Of a DNA stretch of 57,823 nt, positions 33,156 through 41,870 are shown one piece after another. The number at the start of each line of letters is the position of its first letter. Position 1 is the first letter of the stretch. The notes beneath the pieces were generated by a model. It was not told where the DNA came from, made no database searches, and worked only from the letters and a program-made list of their open reading frames with translations. This stretch comes from Verrucomicrobiota bacterium (GTDB lineage: Bacteria; Verrucomicrobiota; Verrucomicrobiia; Opitutales; Seribacteraceae): positions 1-57,823 of the forward strand of contig JAOLZO010000015.1 in assembly GCA_028343845.1 (NCBI GenBank), given 5' to 3'. Made by a program: the position numbers and the translations under genes.

Positions 33156-35033
33156 TTATTTCCAGGTCTTGGCCGAACTATCGAGCTGTTTGTCCGTGAG
33201 TCCGAACGCCTTGGCCACGCCTCGGGCCATCATGACGTTACCAGCCTTGTTCATGTGCACGCCATCACTGGTCAATTGCTTTCCTTTGGGGGCATCGGTA
33301 GGAAATTTTTTCAATCCGGCCTGCATGTCCGCGTTGAGGTCGGCCAAGAGGCATTTCTTCTCCTTGGCCAAAGCCCTGATGAATTGATTGTAGGGAGCCA
33401 GTTTTTGATTCAGGTCGTTGCTTTGGTCTTCCCTGATCATGGTGGAGGTGAGCAACATGACCTTGACTCCGGCCGCTTGGGCTTGATCGACTATCGCGGT
33501 GATGTTCTTTTTGTAGGAAGGAAGATCGACTCCGCGCTTGCCATGCCAGACGTCGTTGACCCCGCAGCTCAGGGTCATCCAGTCCGGTTTGTGCCGAAGA
33601 ACGTCCTTTTCCAAACGGGCAAGCATCTGGTTGGACTTGTGGCCACCAATTCCGGCAAACACGGGAGTGGTTTCAATGCCCTGATCCTTCAAGGCGGAGA
33701 GAACCAGTTGACAGTATCCACCGGGGCGTTTGCCTGCCGCGGTGATGGAATCACCTAGGAAGGCAATTTTTTCCCCGCTGGTCACGGCAATGCCAGAAGG
33801 AGCAGAGGCCGTCTTGTTTTCGATCAAGCCAAACATGGCGTTGGCAAAGGCGTCACCGAGGCGCACGAAGAACTTGCCACTGCCGAGGTAATGGTAGGGG
33901 CGATCGCTTCCCACCAAGCGCCATTGGGCGAAACTCTTGGCCCACCCGCCATCGAAGACTTTGCGGGCTTTCAAATCGTATGCCTTGTAGCTTTCGACTG
34001 ACACCACGTTGCCCTTGAACTCGGGTGCCTTGGCCGCTTCGCGCTGGCCCACGGAGACAGCGTTCTTGTCGACTCCCTCCTTGGTCATGTTGGTTCCCAA
34101 CACGCCAATGACGAAAGGCATCTTCGGAGTCTCGTACTCCTTGCGCACGTCTTTGATGAAGTGGATCATGTTTTGTTTGTAGTTGTCCCGGAAAGCATCC
34201 GAGAACTGGTCGTTGAATCCTTGGAACCAGACGAAGCCGGCCATTTCGTGTCCGACCTTGGAATCATAAGCGGGGTGATATTTCTTCAAGTCCTTGAGCA
34301 CGGCGTTCACGGCCTCGTTCATCATCCTCCAGTTAAGGCTGGCATTCTTCTTGATCTCCTCGACCTTGTCCCCTGCCTTTTCCTTTTCGTTCAACTCGTA
34401 GGGTCCGGCGGAAGGGGGACGGAAATTGTAATTTATGGACTTGCCTCCCCAGGAGGTCTTGATGATCAGGATGGGCGCATCCAGCTTTTGGGCGAGGGAT
34501 AGCCCGAACCCGAACTCCGGGCCGATCTTGTCCTTGTTGCCGCCGTAGCCAACCGACAGCGGCCCCGAGCGTTTGTTGCCGTCCGCAATAGAGCTGATAT
34601 AGACCTGATCCGACACGACACAGGCTGAAACAACCTGCTTCCTGTAAGCCTCGTACGTTTCCTTATGCTTCTTCACCTTTTCCTCCAGAGCTGTTTTTTC
34701 GGGTCCAGCGCTCATCTTCTTGATCTTCTCGTTGGAAATTCCCCCGGTAAGGTCATCGATCTTCGCACCCTGCTCCAATTGTTCGATCAGGTCTATCTTG
34801 GACAGGTCGCTTCCCTTTTTGAATACCATTTGGGCGAGCCTTTTATCTCCGGCAGCATCCGAGTCATAAAGGGTTGCGATGGTGTGGGCGTTCGCGTGCC
34901 CGACCATGTTCGATTGCCCGGCGAGAATGAATACCTGAAGCTTTTTGCCCCCTGATTTCGCGGCGAAGCCACTTAACGCAAAAAGCGGGAGCAGAAAGGC
35001 GAGGCAGAGCTTGTTCAAAATTGCATTTTTCAT
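33156..35033 (-). CDS. double SGNH esterase: SASA domain fused to a GDSL hydrolase domain
   Basis: 625 residues with a signal peptide (LCLAFLLPLFALSGFA). Residues about 30-400 form a sialate-acetylesterase (SASA/DUF303) domain: FILAGQSNMVGHANAH, LIIKTSWGGKSINYNF, GFVWFQGFNDQ. Residues about 415-610 are a separate GDSL hydrolase: IAFLGDSITAAG with Ser nucleophile, GIGGHKSNQML, SCGVNDVWHG, and the D-x-x-H pair in TSDGVHMNKAGN. Both nucleophiles appear intact, so one polypeptide could carry two esterase sites. It is transcribed alone on the minus strand, divergent from the phosphoesterase at 35254 across 220 bp in which I see only short repeats (AATTGCA twice, TGCCTTGAGGCA). Confidence 0.85.
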   Translation of the reverse strand: MKNAILNKLCLAFLLPLFALSGFAAKSGGKKLQVFILAGQSNMVGHANAHTIATLYDSDAAGDKRLAQMVFKKGSDLSKIDLIEQLEQGAKIDDLTGGISNEKIKKMSAGPEKTALEEKVKKHKETYEAYRKQVVSACVVSDQVYISSIADGNKRSGPLSVGYGGNKDKIGPEFGFGLSLAQKLDAPILIIKTSWGGKSINYNFRPPSAGPYELNEKEKAGDKVEEIKKNASLNWRMMNEAVNAVLKDLKKYHPAYDSKVGHEMAGFVWFQGFNDQFSDAFRDNYKQNMIHFIKDVRKEYETPKMPFVIGVLGTNMTKEGVDKNAVSVGQREAAKAPEFKGNVVSVESYKAYDLKARKVFDGGWAKSFAQWRLVGSDRPYHYLGSGKFFVRLGDAFANAMFGLIENKTASAPSGIAVTSGEKIAFLGDSITAAGKRPGGYCQLVLSALKDQGIETTPVFAGIGGHKSNQMLARLEKDVLRHKPDWMTLSCGVNDVWHGKRGVDLPSYKKNITAIVDQAQAAGVKVMLLTSTMIREDQSNDLNQKLAPYNQFIRALAKEKKCLLADLNADMQAGLKKFPTDAPKGKQLTSDGVHMNKAGNVMMARGVAKAFGLTDKQLDSSAKTWK

Positions 35034-35253
35034 AATTGCATTGTACTGGGGGGGTTAATCGGGGCATGGAACGGTCACCGTCATGGCATCCAAAATTGAT
35101 CTAAAGAATAAGGGGCAGTTGATAACCCGCTTCAAGCATTAATCTGTAGATGCCAACTTAGTTGTGGACGATGGGGATACTCATTCCCTAAGTTTCACTC
35201 CAGTTCTTGGATGTGCCTTGAGGCACGCGAAACTCATAATTCCATTCCTGCTC

Positions 35254-36795
35254 ATGAACACCTTCTTCTTTAAATATCTTTTCATTATTGCGTGTACCAT
35301 CTCCGCTTCAGGAGCAGATTTTGCAAACGGCATCGTTTATCATGACGCCAACCGAAACCAGAAGCGAGATGCCGGCGAGAAAGGCATTCCGAAAGTTTCC
35401 GTGTCCAACGGCGTGGACATTGTGGAGACGGACGCTCAGGGGCGCTGGCAGTTGCCGTCTTCGGACGACGTAATATTCTTTGTCCTCAAGCCGAGTGGGT
35501 GGATGACTCCGCTCAACGATCACCTGCTGCCTCGCTTCCACTATATTCACAAGCCCAACGGATCACCTCCTTCGCGTTATGCCGGCACGAAACCAACCGG
35601 AGCTTTGCCCAAGTCGATTGATTTCCCCCTCCACAAGCAGGAGGAACCGGGCAAATTCCGGGCCATCTTCTTCGGCGATCCCCAGCCGCGCAACCAGACG
35701 GAGATCGACTACATCGCCAACGACGTGGTGGCTGAGTTGATTGGCACAGACGCCAAGTTCGGGGTCACCTTGGGTGACATCATGTTCGACAACCTGAACC
35801 TCTTCGGCAACCTGAACGGCTCAATTGCCTTGGTCGGAATCCCATGGTTCAACGTCATAGGCAACCACGACCTCAATTTCGAGGCCAAGGAAGATCACCT
35901 TTCAGACGAAACCTTCGAGCGGGTGTACGGCCCCCCTTACTTTTCATTCGACTACGGCAAAGTACACTTCATCGTGCTGGACAACGTGGAATGGTTTCAC
36001 GATGCCAAACGAAAACGCAATGCCTATCGGGGAGGTTTCGGGGAACGCCAATTGACTTTCGTGAGGAACGACTTGAAACGGGTTCCCGAGGAAAAACTGG
36101 TCGTATTGATGATGCACATTCCGCTCACAGGAACCAAGGACAGGCAAGGGCTCTATCGCCTGATCGAGAAACGCCCCTACACCCTAAGCATTTCCGGACA
36201 CACCCACCGCCAGACCCATATGTTCATCGGCAAGGGAGATGGTTGGCAGGGCAAGAAACCGCACCACCACATCGTCAACGTTACGGTTTCCGGCAGTTGG
36301 TGGAAGGGTGCGAAGGACGAGCGCGGCATACCTCACGCGACCATGAGCGACGGAGCGCCCAACGGGTACTCCCTCATCACTTTCGACGGACATAAGGCCA
36401 CCTTTGACTTCAAGGCGGCACGCTTCCCGGCCAACCACCAACTGCGCATCCATGCCCCCGTCGCCATCGAGCAAGCGGATACCCATGGCACGCAAGTTTA
36501 CGTCAACGTATTTTCCGGTTCCGAAAAATCATCCGTGAGGCTACGAGTGGGAAAGGGGAAATGGTCCGAACTGAAAAAGGTTCGCGAGATAGATCCTTAT
36601 TACCTGGCTTTGCGAGAAGCAGAGATCAAGGCCAAGTCAACTAGTTTGCCGATGGGTGGAGGAAGTCCTTCCGACCACCTGTGGAAAGGACCTCTTCCGC
36701 TCAAGCTTTCCGTTGGGGTCCATTTGCTGGAAGCCGTGACCAAGGATATGTATGGCCGCGAATTTCGAGCCACCCGGGTGTTGCGAGTGAAGTAG
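35254..36795 (+). CDS. secreted calcineurin-like phosphoesterase with N- and C-terminal accessory domains
   Basis: 513 residues from the ATG at 35254, which begins a signal peptide (MNTFFFKYLFIIACTISASG). The upstream open frame to 35164 has no signal character. Residues about 20-110 are an SdrD B-like/MetallophosN domain (GIVYHDANRNQKRDAGEKGIPKV). The catalytic domain has FFGDPQPRNQ, VTLGDIMFDN, VIGNHDLNFE, LMMHIPLTG and SGHTHRQTHMF, all metal ligands present. A MetallophosC-like C-terminal domain follows. Substrate unknown. A hairpin with a T run at 36950-36985 may be its terminator. Confidence 0.87.
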   Translation: MNTFFFKYLFIIACTISASGADFANGIVYHDANRNQKRDAGEKGIPKVSVSNGVDIVETDAQGRWQLPSSDDVIFFVLKPSGWMTPLNDHLLPRFHYIHKPNGSPPSRYAGTKPTGALPKSIDFPLHKQEEPGKFRAIFFGDPQPRNQTEIDYIANDVVAELIGTDAKFGVTLGDIMFDNLNLFGNLNGSIALVGIPWFNVIGNHDLNFEAKEDHLSDETFERVYGPPYFSFDYGKVHFIVLDNVEWFHDAKRKRNAYRGGFGERQLTFVRNDLKRVPEEKLVVLMMHIPLTGTKDRQGLYRLIEKRPYTLSISGHTHRQTHMFIGKGDGWQGKKPHHHIVNVTVSGSWWKGAKDERGIPHATMSDGAPNGYSLITFDGHKATFDFKAARFPANHQLRIHAPVAIEQADTHGTQVYVNVFSGSEKSSVRLRVGKGKWSELKKVREIDPYYLALREAEIKAKSTSLPMGGGSPSDHLWKGPLPLKLSVGVHLLEAVTKDMYGREFRATRVLRVK

Positions 36796-36949
36796 ATTTG
36801 GTCTGCGTTCACTGACTCGCGCTAAAAGACACGACGGATCTTAAAAGAAAACCTCTTATTATTTGGTTTATTTCTCGTATCCCTTTGACTCATATGTGTT
36901 TGGGATAAAAATAAGGCAGGTAAAAGGGACTGCAAACAAAGCCTAATTA

Positions 36950-36985
36950 GACCGAATAAATAAAATTTTATTAATCGGTCTTTTT
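36950..36985 (+). terminator. rho-independent terminator overlapping a convergent gene end
   Basis: GACCGA (36950-36955) pairs with TCGGTC (36975-36980), with an inner A/T stem (AATAAAA with TTTTATT) and a T5 tract directly after. It lies 155 bp past the phosphoesterase stop and overlaps the last codons and stop of the minus-strand DUF6807 gene. The T tract is present only for + strand transcription. Confidence 0.5.
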
Positions 36986-37927
36986 ATCTTTTGACCAGTC
37001 CAGGTAGCGCTGGGAGATTTCCGCATCCTTGGGGTTGCCCGAATGGAACAGAAAACGATAGTGGAAGGTAAGGGATTCGCCCTTTTTAAGAACCATGTTG
37101 CCCGCTCCTTTTGGCTTTCCCTCAAAATGACGGAGTCCAAATGGATTCGCGGCGACCAAGCCGTAATCCCGGGCATGCCACCAAGTTGGGTGGCGGGGGT
37201 TGGAGGGATGATCAAAAATGGAAATCCCGACTTCCTTTTCACCAAAAGGCGCCCAGTAGGAAATCCATGATGCCCGCTTCCCCCAAACCGGCTTGCCGAC
37301 AATACCTTCGCTGTTCAGGGCGCTTCCTTTGGCCACTTCTCCCTTAAGCCTGAACTGAGGAGCCATCCGAATGCCCATGCTGCCTTCCTTAGTGTCGCCA
37401 AAGGTAACGTCCCCAACCGTTGCCTTGATGGTTATGGATATGTCTATAGCCCGGTCCTGGTCACTAGGAGCGTAAAACGAAAGGGTTCTTTCGTCCTGAC
37501 AGATGGTCTTGCCTTCGGCGTTTTGCCAGAGGTTCAGCGCCGTAAAGGAGGTAGCGTCCATAGATAAAAAATCCTGATGAACAATTTTCCCCTTTCCTTT
37601 TCCCACAGCCCAAAAATCCACCCCGTTCACTTCTCCGTGGGTATACCACAAAGAGGCGTGATGGGGGTGATCCTTTGCCTCGCCCTTGGCCGCTTCCTCC
37701 AGTGGATAATTCCTGGTCATGGGTAAACCGAGAGGCCCAATCACCGGGTACAATACCGGTTTTGCTCTTTTGGCATCCTTATAAACGTACTGCGTGAATA
37801 GTTTATCACCAACGTTGACTACAAGAGAGCCGTTTTCTTTCTTTAGAGAGATTTTGCTTACTCCCAAGGCGAGGGCGTGAGAAAAAACAAAGGCCAATAA
37901 AATGGACGCAAAGGATGCAAGTTTCAT
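36971..37927 (-). CDS. DUF6807 (PmoA-like) family secreted protein
   Basis: 318 residues from the ATG at 37927, which opens a signal peptide (MKLASFASILLAFVFSHALA); eight more codons to 37951 are possible. The His-rich block DHPHHASLWYTHGEVNGVDFW, the middle GSMGIRMAPQFRLKG and HPTWWHARDYGLVAANPFGLRHFE match the family once called 'methane oxygenase PmoA', now DUF6807. These are unrelated to real methane monooxygenase and are common in sugar-degradation clusters of Planctomycetes and Verrucomicrobia. Function unknown. The gene is visibly poorer in GC than the sulfatase block. An inverted repeat lies 14 bp upstream of the ATG. Confidence 0.8.
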   Translation of the reverse strand: MKLASFASILLAFVFSHALALGVSKISLKKENGSLVVNVGDKLFTQYVYKDAKRAKPVLYPVIGPLGLPMTRNYPLEEAAKGEAKDHPHHASLWYTHGEVNGVDFWAVGKGKGKIVHQDFLSMDATSFTALNLWQNAEGKTICQDERTLSFYAPSDQDRAIDISITIKATVGDVTFGDTKEGSMGIRMAPQFRLKGEVAKGSALNSEGIVGKPVWGKRASWISYWAPFGEKEVGISIFDHPSNPRHPTWWHARDYGLVAANPFGLRHFEGKPKGAGNMVLKKGESLTFHYRFLFHSGNPKDAEISQRYLDWSKDKKTD

Positions 37928-38276
37928 AAGGAGGGGTGGGCATTGACACACAACGGCATTTTCTTGTCAATGAGAACTTGGCCTTCTCCCTGAGACTTTT
38001 ACTTTACCCTGATCATCCGCTAGGGCAGGTATAGGTAAGTGCTTGAGCCTTTGGGCACAAAACTGATATAGCAGGATATCTTGAGATGCAGGAGAAATTG
38101 ACAAAAGAAGAAGAGGGGCCACCGGAATCAGTGGATTGCTCCGTCAATACCTGCAAGTTTCCTCAAACCTGCAAATGGAACCTCAAATGCATGCAACGGG
38201 GCTTGAGCCTTAGCATGAGGGAAAAGAAAATGCGAAAGCCCATGGATAGCAAACGTCCAAACGGGGCGGATATGCC
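37928..38276. other. mostly non-coding interval with inverted repeat and one small ORF
   Basis: CATTGACA (37941-37948) and TGTCAATG (37965-37972) form a perfect 8-bp inverted repeat with a 16-bp spacer. Each arm contains a TTGACA-like -35 box in opposite directions, but no good -10 was found at the correct distance for either strand. It could be an operator for the DUF6807 gene. From 38086 a small + strand ORF occupies the rest. Confidence 0.35.
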
Positions 38277-38286
38277 TCAGGAATAA
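38086..38286 (+). CDS. small hypothetical protein with four-cysteine motif
   Basis: 66 codons from the ATG at 38086, with AGGA about 13 bases upstream as a poor ribosome-binding site. Cysteines at residues 18, 23, 29 and 35 (spacings x4, x5, x5) suggest a small metal-binding knuckle. The rest is Lys/Glu-rich with no signal peptide or membrane segment. The 3' end overlaps the convergent gene at 38277 by 10 bp. It is not a shadow of a larger gene, since this interval is otherwise empty. Existence and function are uncertain. Confidence 0.4.
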   Translation: MQEKLTKEEEGPPESVDCSVNTCKFPQTCKWNLKCMQRGLSLSMREKKMRKPMDSKRPNGADMPQE

Positions 38287-38723
38287 GGGGTGGATCGCAA
38301 GGAAACCGGTTTGTCCAAAACCTCTTTCATCACAAATGCTCTGCGTAATGAACCCTTGGAGGATCCCAGTTCTTTTCTCAACCAGTTTGCCTTCTTGTCT
38401 TTATCTTTAGCGTTTTCGGGCTTGGATGGCCCTTCTGCGGTGACCGGAGAGGGCTGTTTCGGAACCATGGCAGGAACAACCATTTGTTCGGGTTCCTGAA
38501 ATTGTAAGGGTACTTCCTCCTCCCAAACCTCCTCTTCCGTCTCCTCTTGTCCGGGCCACGCCTTTCTCAGAATGTCTTCCAGCGAAGCGCCTTCCGTAGT
38601 CGGAACATCCTGTGGAGTGGATTCCCCTGAGTCAGGATTCTCTTTTTTCTGAAAAATCCTGCCGATCAAGGAAGCCAAAATAAGCCCGAAGATAATCAAG
38701 GTATCTATTGGAAGATCGGGCAT
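38277..38723 (-). CDS. hypothetical membrane-anchored protein downstream of floA
   Basis: 148 residues. A single N-terminal membrane helix (LIIFGLILASLIGRIF) is followed by an acidic, Pro/Glu-rich disordered stretch and a basic C-terminal part (WLRKELGSSKGSLRRAFVMKEVL). No family recognised. It lies 38 bp downstream of floA on the same strand and is probably cotranscribed. A role in the FloA/NfeD membrane-domain system is suggested only by position. The C-terminal basic segment may form an amphipathic helix. Confidence 0.65.
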   Translation of the reverse strand: MPDLPIDTLIIFGLILASLIGRIFQKKENPDSGESTPQDVPTTEGASLEDILRKAWPGQEETEEEVWEEEVPLQFQEPEQMVVPAMVPKQPSPVTAEGPSKPENAKDKDKKANWLRKELGSSKGSLRRAFVMKEVLDKPVSLRSTPYS

Positions 38724-38761
38724 TGGCTATTCGTTTGTAAGGGTTATTGAGGAGATAGGGT

Positions 38762-39754
38762 TCACTCGGTTCCCTTTGAAATGCTTGAGCGCATCTCGGT
38801 ATCGGCTTCGACGTTCCTCATTTTGTAATAATCCATAATGCCCAGGTTCCCATTTCGAAAAGCTTCCGCCATGGCCATCGGCACTTGTGCCTCCGCTTCG
38901 ACTAACTTGGCTTGCATCTCCTCAACCTTGGCCCTGTTTTCCTGCTCCAGGGCGACCGCCGCGGCTCGCCTGATTTCGGCTTGGGCTTGCGCGACTTCCT
39001 TGTCAGCGGAGGCTTGGGAGGAACGCAACGCCGCTCCCCGGTTTTCCCCTAAATCAACGTCCGCTATGTCGATCGAAAGAATCTCAAAAGCCGTGCCTTG
39101 ATCCAAGCCCCGATCCAAAACCTTTTCGGTGATGGCATTCGGGTTCTCCAGCACAATCTTGTAATTCTCGGACGAACCGATGGTGGACACGATGCTTTCG
39201 CCCACTCGGGCGATTACGGTTTCTTCCTGGGCGCTACCAACGTAACGGTCCAGGTTGCTCCGCACTGTCACCCGGGCGCGCACTTTGACCTGAATCCCGT
39301 CCTTCGCTACGCCATCAATGGTTTCCCTTCCCTCGATCACGCAATCGATCACCTTTGGGTTGATCGAGGTTCTGACCGCTTCGAGTACGGATTTGGACGT
39401 TCCGCGGGTAGCCAGATCAATGGCGCATGCGCGGTCCCAGGAAAGCTCGATGTTTGCCTTGGCCGCGGCAATAATGGCTTGCACCGTTTGAACGACGTTC
39501 CCTTCGGCAAGGTAGTGCGCTTCCAGTTGATCGGTGGTCAGGGGAAGGCTTGCCTTCACAGCAGTTACCCGGGCATCGACGATCAGGCCCACGGGAACGC
39601 CCCGCAAGCGCATCGCCAAAAGGGTAGGAAATCCGACGGGGGCCTTGGCAAGCAATGCCTTGAGCCATGTGGTGAAGAAGGAAAGGATGACCAGCGTGAC
39701 GACTAGGCCGACGACGACAAGCACTCCGATTATTATCCAATTTATCAAATCCAT
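38762..39754 (-). CDS. floA: flotillin-like protein FloA
   Basis: 330 residues, the normal FloA length. An N-terminal hydrophobic hairpin ([21 protein letters not shown]) anchors it at the inner face of the membrane. The PHB/SPFH domain follows ([70 protein letters not shown]), then a C-terminal coiled coil rich in Ala/Glu/Gln repeats and [22 protein letters not shown]. FloA proteins scaffold membrane microdomains. The gene follows both nfeD genes, as in Bacillus yqeZ-floA and many other genomes. Confidence 0.93.
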   Translation of the reverse strand: MDLINWIIIGVLVVVGLVVTLVILSFFTTWLKALLAKAPVGFPTLLAMRLRGVPVGLIVDARVTAVKASLPLTTDQLEAHYLAEGNVVQTVQAIIAAAKANIELSWDRACAIDLATRGTSKSVLEAVRTSINPKVIDCVIEGRETIDGVAKDGIQVKVRARVTVRSNLDRYVGSAQEETVIARVGESIVSTIGSSENYKIVLENPNAITEKVLDRGLDQGTAFEILSIDIADVDLGENRGAALRSSQASADKEVAQAQAEIRRAAAVALEQENRAKVEEMQAKLVEAEAQVPMAMAEAFRNGNLGIMDYYKMRNVEADTEMRSSISKGTE

Positions 39755-39821
39755 TATTTCTTTGGGTGTATGTTATTTATATTTAAACAAGGTCTTGTTC
39801 GGTTCCTTGGGCTCCGTCAAT

Positions 39822-40289
39822 TCATAAGCGCCTGACGCGAATCCGAAAATCGTCCATCCCGGTTACCTTGACTTTGGAACCTTTTGGCAAAAATCCATCT
39901 TCGCAAACGGCATCATAGTTCTTGCCATCTATGGAAACGATTCCCTCGGGATGGTGGTCGGTCAAGGATTCCCCTTCCTTGGCAAGAACTTCATCAGGGG
40001 AAATCTTCGAATTGCTTATCCCATCATCCGCATGGGCAAGGAACAGGCTTTTGCCGAGCTTGCTCTTGGACAACCACTTGAACTCTATGAATACGAGCAG
40101 GATAGCGCCAAGCGACCCGACGAGGAAGGTAACGGCTGGGGCGAACCAACCGCCAAATGCTTCGTGTGAAAGGTAAGCGGAAAAGACAAGGCAACAAAAC
40201 CCGAGGACTCCGAGCACCCCGCCCGGCACAATCGCCTCCAGGCCAATCAGCAGAAAACCGAATAACATAGCTGCAAGGACTTCGATCAT
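39822..40289 (-). CDS. short NfeD-family membrane protein
   Basis: 155 residues with membrane helices at about 3-20, 25-45 and 50-68 (VLGVLGFCCLVFSAYL, FLVGSLGAILLVFIEF) and a C-terminal OB-fold (NfeD) domain of about 60 residues: GEGIVSIDGKNYDAV-type strand, FLPKGSKVKVTGMDDFRIRVRRL. It lacks a protease domain and represents the short NfeD form that pairs with FloA. The start ATG overlaps the stop of the long nfeD gene (ATGA), indicating coupled translation. Confidence 0.85.
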   Translation of the reverse strand: MIEVLAAMLFGFLLIGLEAIVPGGVLGVLGFCCLVFSAYLSHEAFGGWFAPAVTFLVGSLGAILLVFIEFKWLSKSKLGKSLFLAHADDGISNSKISPDEVLAKEGESLTDHHPEGIVSIDGKNYDAVCEDGFLPKGSKVKVTGMDDFRIRVRRL

Positions 40290-41815
40290 TCCGTAGCTTC
40301 CACAATCAGCTCAAGCCCATTTTTTTCGACAACGCGTATCTTCACGTCCCGGTGAATCTTGCCATGTTTTGATCTGGCCTCAAAGCGCTGATCGTCAATC
40401 ATGACATACCCACCCGGGAAAAGTTCGGACACCGTCACCCCGCGAGACCCTAGGTCAACGTCGGCTTCTTCTTCGCCTCCTTCGGTTACACCTACCGTCT
40501 CGCTTAAAACCATTCGGTTCCAAAGCGGTGTCTTGGGCAATATCCGGGTAAGGACAAGGCATAGGACCAAAGCGATTGCAATGGCCTGCATGAATTCCAC
40601 GGCAGGATCGCGAAACAACTCGGGAGTGAAAGCGAAATCAGTATTGGGCCAAACGTCCACCATGGCCCAAAAGATAGAGCCGACCATCATAAGCAAACCC
40701 AAGATTCCGGGAATCAGGAAGCCCGGGAGAACGAACACTTCAAGGGCAACCAGGCAAAGACCCAGAAGGAAAATCAAGACTTCCTCCTGCCCGGCTAGTC
40801 CGGCTACGTATTTGGAAGCGAAAAATACCAAAAGCAGGAGCAAGCCAAGGACACCAAAAATACCAAAACCCGGAGTTTTGAACTCGATGAACAGGCAAAC
40901 CATCCCTATCCCGAGGAGAATGGGGGCGATACCATTGAGCCACAGGCCGGTTTTTTCAGCCCAATTGACCTCCATTTCAAGCAAGCGATAGCTTCCCTCG
41001 CCCCATCTCGCATCCAAAAGCTCCTCCACGGAACCGTAAACCCCAGTGCCCAACAAGGCTTGGGGAGGGTCTCCATAGAGCCTGCACGCCTCATCACCGG
41101 TAAGCGTGAGCAATTCCCCCTCTTTTTGAATGCGAGTGCCATCAGCGGCAAGCAATGGCTCCCCTTCGACATAGAGGGTTTCGTTTGCATCCATCATCGC
41201 CGCCATAACCTGAGAGCGGTAGCGGCCCTTGCCTGTATAATTTCGAATTTTTGCCTTAAGATAGGAATTGATTTTCCTTTTCATCGAGGAGTCAATGTTT
41301 CCTCCTCCCCCGCTCACTGCCTCCGCGGCTCCGATTTGCGACATGGGGGCAAAGGCGATTTCGTTCGTAGCGATTGCAATATAAGCCCCTGCAGATATTG
41401 CCTCCCGGTTAACGTAGGTGATGATGGTGCCGTCAAACCGCTCCAGGGTATTGATGATCTCCTGCATGATTTCCAAAGTTACCCCCAGTTCGCCACCCGG
41501 GGTATCCATGTCCAGAATGACAATACCAGCATTCTCTTCCAGGGCCGTTCTCAAGCCCCGTCTCAATATGTCGAGGATGGGGGCTCCGATTTGGTCGCGT
41601 ATTGGGATAACGTAGGCAACTCGGCCCGCTGATGAATCGTTGGAGTCAATCGGGCCGGAAAGGCCGGATTGAATCTTTACACTTCGGTTTTGCTCGGGAA
41701 CCGTGGTGTCTGCCTCAAGCGCCCCTTGCCCAGCCATCGCCTGAAAACGGGAAGATAGATAAACCGCAAGAAAGAAGGATGCCACTCGAAAAGTATTCAT
41801 TAAGCGAAATTTCAT
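40286..41815 (-). CDS. long NfeD protein with ClpP-class serine protease domain
   Basis: 509 residues from the ATG at 41815; 41800 is an alternative. A signal peptide/membrane segment is at the N-terminus. Residues about 65-290 are the ClpP-type protease domain: VAYVIPIRDQIG, GIVILDMDTPGGELG, and AISAGAYIAIATNEI, where the Ser is the likely nucleophile. Four or so membrane helices follow (about 300-440, e.g. GILGLLLLLVFFASKYV), then a C-terminal OB-fold domain (GVTVSELFPGGYVMIDDQRFEARS). The family is tied to membrane quality control with flotillins and stomatins. Divergent from the mutarotase gene by 55 bp. Confidence 0.9.
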   Translation of the reverse strand: MKFRLMNTFRVASFFLAVYLSSRFQAMAGQGALEADTTVPEQNRSVKIQSGLSGPIDSNDSSAGRVAYVIPIRDQIGAPILDILRRGLRTALEENAGIVILDMDTPGGELGVTLEIMQEIINTLERFDGTIITYVNREAISAGAYIAIATNEIAFAPMSQIGAAEAVSGGGGNIDSSMKRKINSYLKAKIRNYTGKGRYRSQVMAAMMDANETLYVEGEPLLAADGTRIQKEGELLTLTGDEACRLYGDPPQALLGTGVYGSVEELLDARWGEGSYRLLEMEVNWAEKTGLWLNGIAPILLGIGMVCLFIEFKTPGFGIFGVLGLLLLLVFFASKYVAGLAGQEEVLIFLLGLCLVALEVFVLPGFLIPGILGLLMMVGSIFWAMVDVWPNTDFAFTPELFRDPAVEFMQAIAIALVLCLVLTRILPKTPLWNRMVLSETVGVTEGGEEEADVDLGSRGVTVSELFPGGYVMIDDQRFEARSKHGKIHRDVKIRVVEKNGLELIVEATE

Positions 41816-41870
41816 TGTGCTGACTGAAAGACATTGCGCAAACAGGAAAGAGCAGACAAAGGTTAGTGGG

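Noticed and set aside
36971-37927. Methane monooxygenase PmoA
   Set aside because: The database name is historical; the sequence has no membrane helices or copper-site pattern of particulate methane monooxygenase and has a secreted beta-rich His block.
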